Assembly (NCBI RefSeq): GCF_014529535.1
Contig: NW_023503292.1
Span: forward strand, 1,275,354 to 1,339,353
Direction of reading: 5' to 3'
Length of the DNA: 64,000 nucleotides
From: Bradysia coprophila
Lineage: Eukaryota > Arthropoda > Insecta > Diptera > Sciaridae
Shown here: one piece after another, positions 58,929 through 64,000 of the stretch
Numbering within the stretch: position 1 is the stretch's first letter
How the letters are laid out: each line of letters begins with the position of its first letter
Made by a program: the position numbers and the translations under genes
The notes under the pieces: model-generated
What the model saw: the letters and a program-made list of their open reading frames with translations, nothing else
Databases searched by the model: none
Told to the model about the DNA's origin: nothing

Positions 58929-61050
58929 AATGGTTCGTGCAAGAGTCACGTTAAATACCAGATTTCAAAGATCACAACTAGTTCAGAAAAGTGAAAGGAT
59001 TGACGTACAACGGCTTTACACACAGAATGAAGAATTTGCTACGAAAATGACTGCCGAATTAGATAACGTCAACAATCAATGTGAAACATTGGACGAATTG
59101 AATACCAAAATCGTCGATACAATAATGGGTTTCATGAAATCCAAATGCAAATCCGTCCAAGGGAAAGAATCAAAACTCAGCAGAGAAACATTAGACCTGA
59201 TCGCAAGCAGAGCAGAGTTGGTAAAAAACGGAGGACGAGATTCGGTGGAATACCGGAACTTGTCTAAAAGTATCAACAAAGCAAGGAGATCAGATGAAAG
59301 AAAATATAATGTCCAATTGGCTCAAAACATAATTGAAGCTAACTGCAATATGAAAGTCCTACGGAGAAAAATGACAAACGCCAAAAAAGAAATCTTCAAA
59401 TTACGAGACAAAACAGGAACGATCCAAACGGATCGAAATGCGATATTAAATATTGCAACAGAATTTTATGAGAATTTGTTTTCTTCAGCAAGACAGAGTC
59501 CAACGGAAGAAACCGAAGATAGACCAATAATAAGAAACGTGGGATCGGATGATATGCCCGACATAACTGTTGATGAAGTCAAGGCCGCAGTAGCCGAGAT
59601 GAAAAACAAAAAGTCTCCAGGAGAAGATGGTGTTCCAGTGGAAGCCATTAAACTAGGTGGAGACTCCTTATTAAAGGCAATCACGGCTTTGTTTAATCAA
59701 TGTCTCCAATGGGAAGAAGTACCAGAAGCTTGGGAAAATGCGGTAATTACATTGCTGCATAAAAAAGGAGACATAACAAAGCTGGAAAATTACCGACCCA
59801 TAAGCCTATTGTCAACACTCTACAAGTTGTTTATGAAAATCATTACGAAGAGGAACACTAACAAGTTCGACTTCTACCAACCTGTTGAACAAGCTGCTTT
59901 CAGATCTGGTTTCAGCACAAACGACCATTTGCAAGTGATGAGAACGCTTATTGAGAAGTGTCGTGAATACAACATCGACATAGTCTTGCTATTCATAGAC
60001 TTCGAAAAAGCTTTCGATTCAGTGGAAACATGGTCGATATTGGACGCATTAGACGAATGTAGAGTAGACTCAAGGTACTCCAACACAATTCGATATGTGT
60101 ACAAAAATGCTACTTCATGTATAAAACTTCATAAGAGCACGGAGAAATTCAGAATTGGCCGAGGTGTAAGGCAGGGTGACACCATTTCACCGAAATTATT
60201 CACGGCGATTCTGCAGAGTGTTTTTAGGAAGTTAAACTGGAGTAAAATGGGAATAAAGATAAATGGAGAGTACCTGAGCAATCTCCGCTTCGCTGATGAC
60301 ATTGTACCGATAGCAGCGAATCTAGGTCAGGCTCAGCTTATGCTACAACAGTTAAGTGAAGAGGCAAACAAAGTTGGCCTCAAGATGAACTTATCGAAAA
60401 CAAAAGTCATGACCAACATCGGGGACGATAGAGAAATCAAAATTGGTGACACTGTCATTGAACGAGTCGACAGCTACGTATATCTAGGACATAAGCTGAA
60501 GTTAGGTCTGGACAACCAAACTGCAGAAATAAGACGTAGGATTGGTCTTGCATGGGCAGCGTTCGGAAAACTCAGACTAATTTTCAAAAACAAAATTAAT
60601 AATAGTCTGAAACGCAAAGTTTTCGACACTTGTGTCCTTCCAGTGCTCACTTATGGAGCGGAAACGTTAACTTTAACGAAAGCATCCGAAGAAAAATTGA
60701 GAGTGACACAAAGAGCCATGGAACGGAGTATGCTTGGAATAACACTCAGAGACAGAATGACGAATCAATGGATTCGACAACAAACCAGGGTCGTTGATGT
60801 CATGGAAAGAATAGCATCTCTGAAATGGAGCTGGGCGGGACATATTGCAAGAAGGACAGACGAACGTTGGACCAAAAAGATCATGAACTGGCGACCATAT
60901 AAAAGACGAGCTATAGGTAGACCACCAGAGAGATGGACAAACGGAATTAAGAATATTGCAGGTACAAACTGGCAGCAAATGGCAATGGATCGTACGAAAT
61001 GGAAAGAAGTTGGAGAGGCCTACATCCAGCAGTGGATAGAAACAGGCTGA
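58867..61050 (+). CDS. uninterrupted RTE reverse transcriptase ORF
   Basis: 727 codons, of which the first 20 or so come from flanking DNA and the rest from the LINE. It has all RT motifs (LLHKKGD, YRPISLLSTLYK, IDFEKAFDSV, GVRQGDTISPKLF, FADDIVPIA) and the C-terminal RRAIGRPPERW. The endonuclease is gone except for its last RMV residues. An intact frame after a dead-on-arrival insertion means it is young. Expression from the flanking Met is not shown. Confidence 0.85.
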   Translation: MLRLSPVRPVNLFCPKLLYVRMVRARVTLNTRFQRSQLVQKSERIDVQRLYTQNEEFATKMTAELDNVNNQCETLDELNTKIVDTIMGFMKSKCKSVQGKESKLSRETLDLIASRAELVKNGGRDSVEYRNLSKSINKARRSDERKYNVQLAQNIIEANCNMKVLRRKMTNAKKEIFKLRDKTGTIQTDRNAILNIATEFYENLFSSARQSPTEETEDRPIIRNVGSDDMPDITVDEVKAAVAEMKNKKSPGEDGVPVEAIKLGGDSLLKAITALFNQCLQWEEVPEAWENAVITLLHKKGDITKLENYRPISLLSTLYKLFMKIITKRNTNKFDFYQPVEQAAFRSGFSTNDHLQVMRTLIEKCREYNIDIVLLFIDFEKAFDSVETWSILDALDECRVDSRYSNTIRYVYKNATSCIKLHKSTEKFRIGRGVRQGDTISPKLFTAILQSVFRKLNWSKMGIKINGEYLSNLRFADDIVPIAANLGQAQLMLQQLSEEANKVGLKMNLSKTKVMTNIGDDREIKIGDTVIERVDSYVYLGHKLKLGLDNQTAEIRRRIGLAWAAFGKLRLIFKNKINNSLKRKVFDTCVLPVLTYGAETLTLTKASEEKLRVTQRAMERSMLGITLRDRMTNQWIRQQTRVVDVMERIASLKWSWAGHIARRTDERWTKKIMNWRPYKRRAIGRPPERWTNGIKNIAGTNWQQMAMDRTKWKEVGEAYIQQWIETG

Positions 61051-61066
61051 AAAAGAAGAAGAAGAG
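58929..61066 (+). mobile_element. 5'-truncated RTE-clade LINE, second copy
   Basis: Homology to the full-length copy begins at CGAATGGTTCGTGCAAGA and runs to the shared GAA/AAG tail. The 5' truncation removes the leader and almost all the endonuclease. No clear target duplication was found. It is on the opposite strand to the full-length copy. Confidence 0.92.
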
Positions 61067-61306
61067 AAGAAGTAGCCCTAATAAGCCTGTAACCCTTATT
61101 CGTTCGTTATCAAAATGCTTCCGTAATCTTATTGCGTACTTGACATTATTGCCTATTTTTGCAAACTAGCTGTAAGTGTTCATCTTTAAAATTGCGCTTA
61201 GCGCAATTACAGAAGCCCGTACGAAGTACTTCTCAAGTATAAAACAAAAGTTTACGATGTAATTTTAGGAATCCGAATTTACAACTTTTTTTTACCAATT
61301 TTCTTT

Positions 61307-61700
61307 CGGTATTGAATTCTGTCAAACAAAACAAAAAGTAGCAAAGTTTGACGAAATATTCTCGATTTATGAGTAAAAGCCACATAGTGCAAAGCGGCCT
61401 TAGTCGAAGGGTCCAAATTCGAAACTTTTTTCACCACGTTCTCTTTGTATTCAATTACCTTCCATAAAAAACTAAATCTAGCAAAATTGGATGAGATTTA
61501 CTCGATTTATGTGCAAAAAAAAACACTTACGGCCGAGTAGCGGTCTTAGTCCAAGGGCCCAAATTTGAAACGTTTTTTGCCATCATTCTATTCGGTATTC
61601 AATTATCTCTCAAATGAAACAAAAACTAGCAAAATCGGATGAGATTTACTCGATTTATGTATAAAAAACACTTAGGGCCGAGTAACGACCTTTGAGCCCT
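61307..61700 (+). repeat. three diverged tandem units of about 133 bp
   Basis: Each unit contains TTCGGTATTCAATT (or variant), AACTAGCAAAATCGGATGAG, then ATTTACTCGATTTATG and GGCCGAGTA(A/G)CG, and ends GGGCCCAAATTTGAAAC in the first two. Confidence 0.8.
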
Positions 61701-62052
61701 CCCAACAAGCCCACGTTGCATCTTACCCAAAAACATTGTTCAGCAACTTTGTTCTACTCGTCAATACCTTTCATTTGATATATCACAAGCAGCTATTGCG
61801 TGCATATTTCGGTAGATATCGTCGAAAGACTGAAAACCACCTATAGTCCCCTAGCCCTGGAAGGGCCGACCCTACAATGCCCATTTTCGAACTTGACCTT
61901 ACTTTTGTCGATACCAATCGGGAAAAAAATGAATTTTGAAAAAAGGTTGTGATTTACTCAAGCTAGAGGGGTCACAGTCTGCTTCCAATTCGCTGTTACA
62001 AACAGCATATTAATTTTATAAGCCCCCAGTACTTCGTACGGGGCTAAAAATG
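61701..62052. repeat. right end of the CGTACGAAGTAC repeat family
   Basis: Contains GCCCATTTTCGAACTTGACC (inverse of the motif at 53022 and 16732) and ends in ATAAGCCCCCAGTACTTCGT, then ACGGGGCTAAAAA. Confidence 0.6.
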
Positions 62053-62558
62053 AATCGTCTCTAGAGCCATAAAATATTGTCGATATGCAGAATTAGCACC
62101 ACCTCTTCGGCAATCGTTTCACACCCACATAATATAAAGAGAAAAGCTCGACTATCAGCACCAATCACAAACAAACGTGACAGTGTTGACGTTGACCATG
62201 ACCCTGTGGAAGCAAACATTAAGAATATATTATTTTAAGACTATAGATTAGTGACGGGCGAATCTGCGGAACGAGTGAACGACCGGTTGACAACATATTC
62301 TAATGTTGTAATGGTTTTTAGACAATTTTTAGACTACATATTCTGGAACAACTTCAGGTGGCGAAATGTCAAAAAAATTTCGAGTTGTGGTACATTGTTC
62401 TTATTTACTTCAAATTATGCAATACAAACAACAAAAACATCAAAATTTTCCATTTCAGAACCAATTGAATGAGGTTGGACAGCACTTATAAAGAAAAATC
62501 ATCTTGTTAGTGTCTCTGCAGTGGCGTGTTTGATTTTCGGATTTGTGTTGCACTAACC
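62053..62558. other. intergenic DNA
   Basis: No recognised feature. Confidence 0.3.
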
Positions 62559-62998
62559 TAAGAGTAATTATACCTAGAGAGGAAATTCGAACAAAATTAC
62601 GTAAAATCATAGCACTGAACAAAGCACCAGAACAGATTTTTTACCGGTCATTTGGACCTTCATTTTTGAAAAATGCTACTGGGTTTCTAATTAATTAATT
62701 TATTTTTATATGAGAAATTTGGACTACTGCGTCGAGTAGGCCCCTCTTGAAAATTCTGTTCTAGTGCTTTGTTCAGTGCTATGGTAAAATACGTGGTACC
62801 AACGTGAAATATGAAATGTTTATTGATATGTTTGTTTGCCCTCTTAATTAAGAGGGCAAATTGAACTATCAAAAGCGAAATAGCGACAGTATATACATGT
62901 ATTGGTGTAAAAGTATACGAATTGTGTATCTTATACAAACTGATGTTGGGACCACATTTCGCCGTACAAATTTCCTCTCTAGTTATAATTATTCTAAG
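62559..62998. mobile_element. second copy of the 10.4-kb MITE, with an insertion
   Basis: Same TIRs (TAAGAGTAATTATACCTAG) and internal order as 10429-10684, in reverse orientation: CCAACGTGAAATATGAAATG, CCCTCTTAATTAAGAGGG, GATGTTGGGACCACAT. It is interrupted at 62608-62783. Confidence 0.87.
62608..62783. mobile_element. 176-bp MITE nested in the MITE copy, TSD GTAAAAT
   Basis: TIRs CATAGCACTGAACAAAGCAC and inverse. The direct repeat GTAAAAT lies at 62601-62607 and 62784-62790. The copy at 10.4 kb supplies the empty site (ACGTATAATATGTGG). Inside, CTACTGCGTCGAGTAGG matches 19101-19120 in element A. Confidence 0.85.
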
Positions 62999-64000
62999 GC
63001 ACAAACAAAACAATAAAATGCAAATTTCTATACATTTTCAATCCAATTTTCAAAAACTCTTTTTTTGTGAATTCCTCATGAAGTTGTTAGTTAAATAACG
63101 ACGCTTTATTTGTCCTAGGTCATGATGCACCATCTGTCCGAGATTTTGAAGGGCCGAATGTTGACAAATGTTAATTGTTTAAATGCGACGTAATAGCAAA
63201 ATAAGCGTTGGACCTTTCCCGATAATTTGAGACTAATATCGTTGTACCCATTGGAAAATGTTTGAAAAATCCCTTACACGTAAATATTGCTCTACTCAAA
63301 AATTGCTCAAGCGGCACCCTAAAACATAAAATAAAAAAAAAATCTTCCTCAAGAAAATGATCAGTCGCGTAATGTGATTTTTGGATAAAATCGATTTTTT
63401 TTAATCTATCCACCATACTGTATAGAGTAGAAATAACAAAAAACGGGACTAAAAAAAATAGGTTTAGATTTTTCGCCACCTGAAGTTGTTCCTGACCATG
63501 ATCTAAAAAGCGGTTTTTCGGGGTCCTTCGTGCTCCGCAGACTCAACCACCCCTACTGTAAATTGATACGAATAAAATAAGTTCAGGAATTATATTTTCA
63601 ACGATTCGAAACAGAATTCGATTTTGTAAGTCCATGGCGTCACCAACAGTAAAGCCACAATAAGTCGAAAACAAGTGTAATAAAAATGTTTTCAACATCA
63701 TTGTACGTGATAATGGAATTTTTTTATATCAAAATTCATCAATATTGTCTCTTTCGAACTAAATTCCGTGGTCACATATTTATCTATGTAACGTAACACA
63801 GACATTTTTATCTCCGACTAAACATTTCTGTAGCAATATACTTAATAATACCGAAAAAATCTATTCAGAGGTAACACATTTTTTGTTTGTTTATGAGGAA
63901 TAATATTCTATTTCCAACATTAAATTCCTTTCTCGATTCTTCGTTTTTTTTTAAGAAAAAAAATTACAAAAAAATGCTTTTAATATTTCGTTGTATTTTT
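62999..64000. other. intergenic DNA with a related empty site
   Basis: TTTTTCGCCACCTGAAGTTG at 63468-63487 and the following GACCAT, then CTCCGCAGACTCAACCACCC parallel the flanks of the hAT-like insertion at 43.5-45.1 kb. No gene recognised. Confidence 0.45.

Noticed and set aside
1-64000. bacterial or viral origin of the window
   Set aside because: Spliced insect-type genes and LINE/SINE/DNA transposons throughout; no viral gene was recognised.

Overview
The window looks like AT-rich nuclear DNA from an insect, most likely a fly. The evidence is spliced genes with very short introns (many 55-90 bp, clean GT-AG), proteins that read like fly orthologues (Cdk5, Max, an SLC17 phosphate-cotransporter-type carrier, an RBM26/27-swm type RNA-binding protein, a FAM107-like protein, a secreted double C-type-lectin protein), and an insect-type repeat load. 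A nematoceran fly is a guess from overall style; species cannot be fixed from sequence alone.

Layout. 0-7.4 kb: repeats only (end of an RTE LINE, small inverted-repeat elements, a decayed LINE 3' end). 7.9-9.4 kb (-): Cdk5, five exons. 12.3-13.3 kb (+): Max, four coding exons. 13.4-17.6 kb: an 8-bp-TSD MITE, a three-level nest of inverted-repeat and hAT-like elements, a tRNA-derived SINE and a 19-bp palindromic satellite. 18.15-21.54 kb: a 3.4-kb foldback-type element with 9-bp target duplication and a 1.5-kb internal hairpin. 21.9-23.25 kb (-): secreted two-domain C-type lectin. 24.6-28.0 kb (-): full-length but frameshifted RTE LINE with 10-bp TSD. 28.1-29.1 kb: a second, smaller foldback element of the same design. 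32.6-34.75 kb (+): SLC17 carrier, eight exons. 35.5-37.0 kb: LINE debris and a two-exon piece of an acyl-CoA oxidase gene. 39.2-43.1 kb: a 3.65-kb long-TIR element (9-bp TSD) inside an older MITE. 43.5-45.1 kb: a hAT-like element (8-bp TSD) carrying an uninterrupted ORF from the C-terminal endonuclease region of a retroelement. 45.96-51.43 kb (-): RBM26/27 (swm-like). 52.7-55.1 kb: inverted-repeat elements. 55.8-56.2 kb (-): FAM107-like gene. 58.9-61.07 kb (+): second RTE copy with an intact reverse-transcriptase ORF. 61.3-63.0 kb: tandem repeats and a nested MITE.

The protein genes do not form one pathway; they are ordinary housekeeping or tissue genes separated by repeat-rich DNA. The remarkable content is the mobile DNA: two foldback elements that share architecture, target duplication length and a hairpin core although most other sequence differs; several nested insertions whose order can be read from target duplications; and a DNA transposon that seems to have picked up a retroelement endonuclease domain. 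Exon borders were placed by eye from GT-AG sites, reading frame and family resemblance; in each complete gene the exon lengths add up to an open frame ending in a stop. No database search was run.
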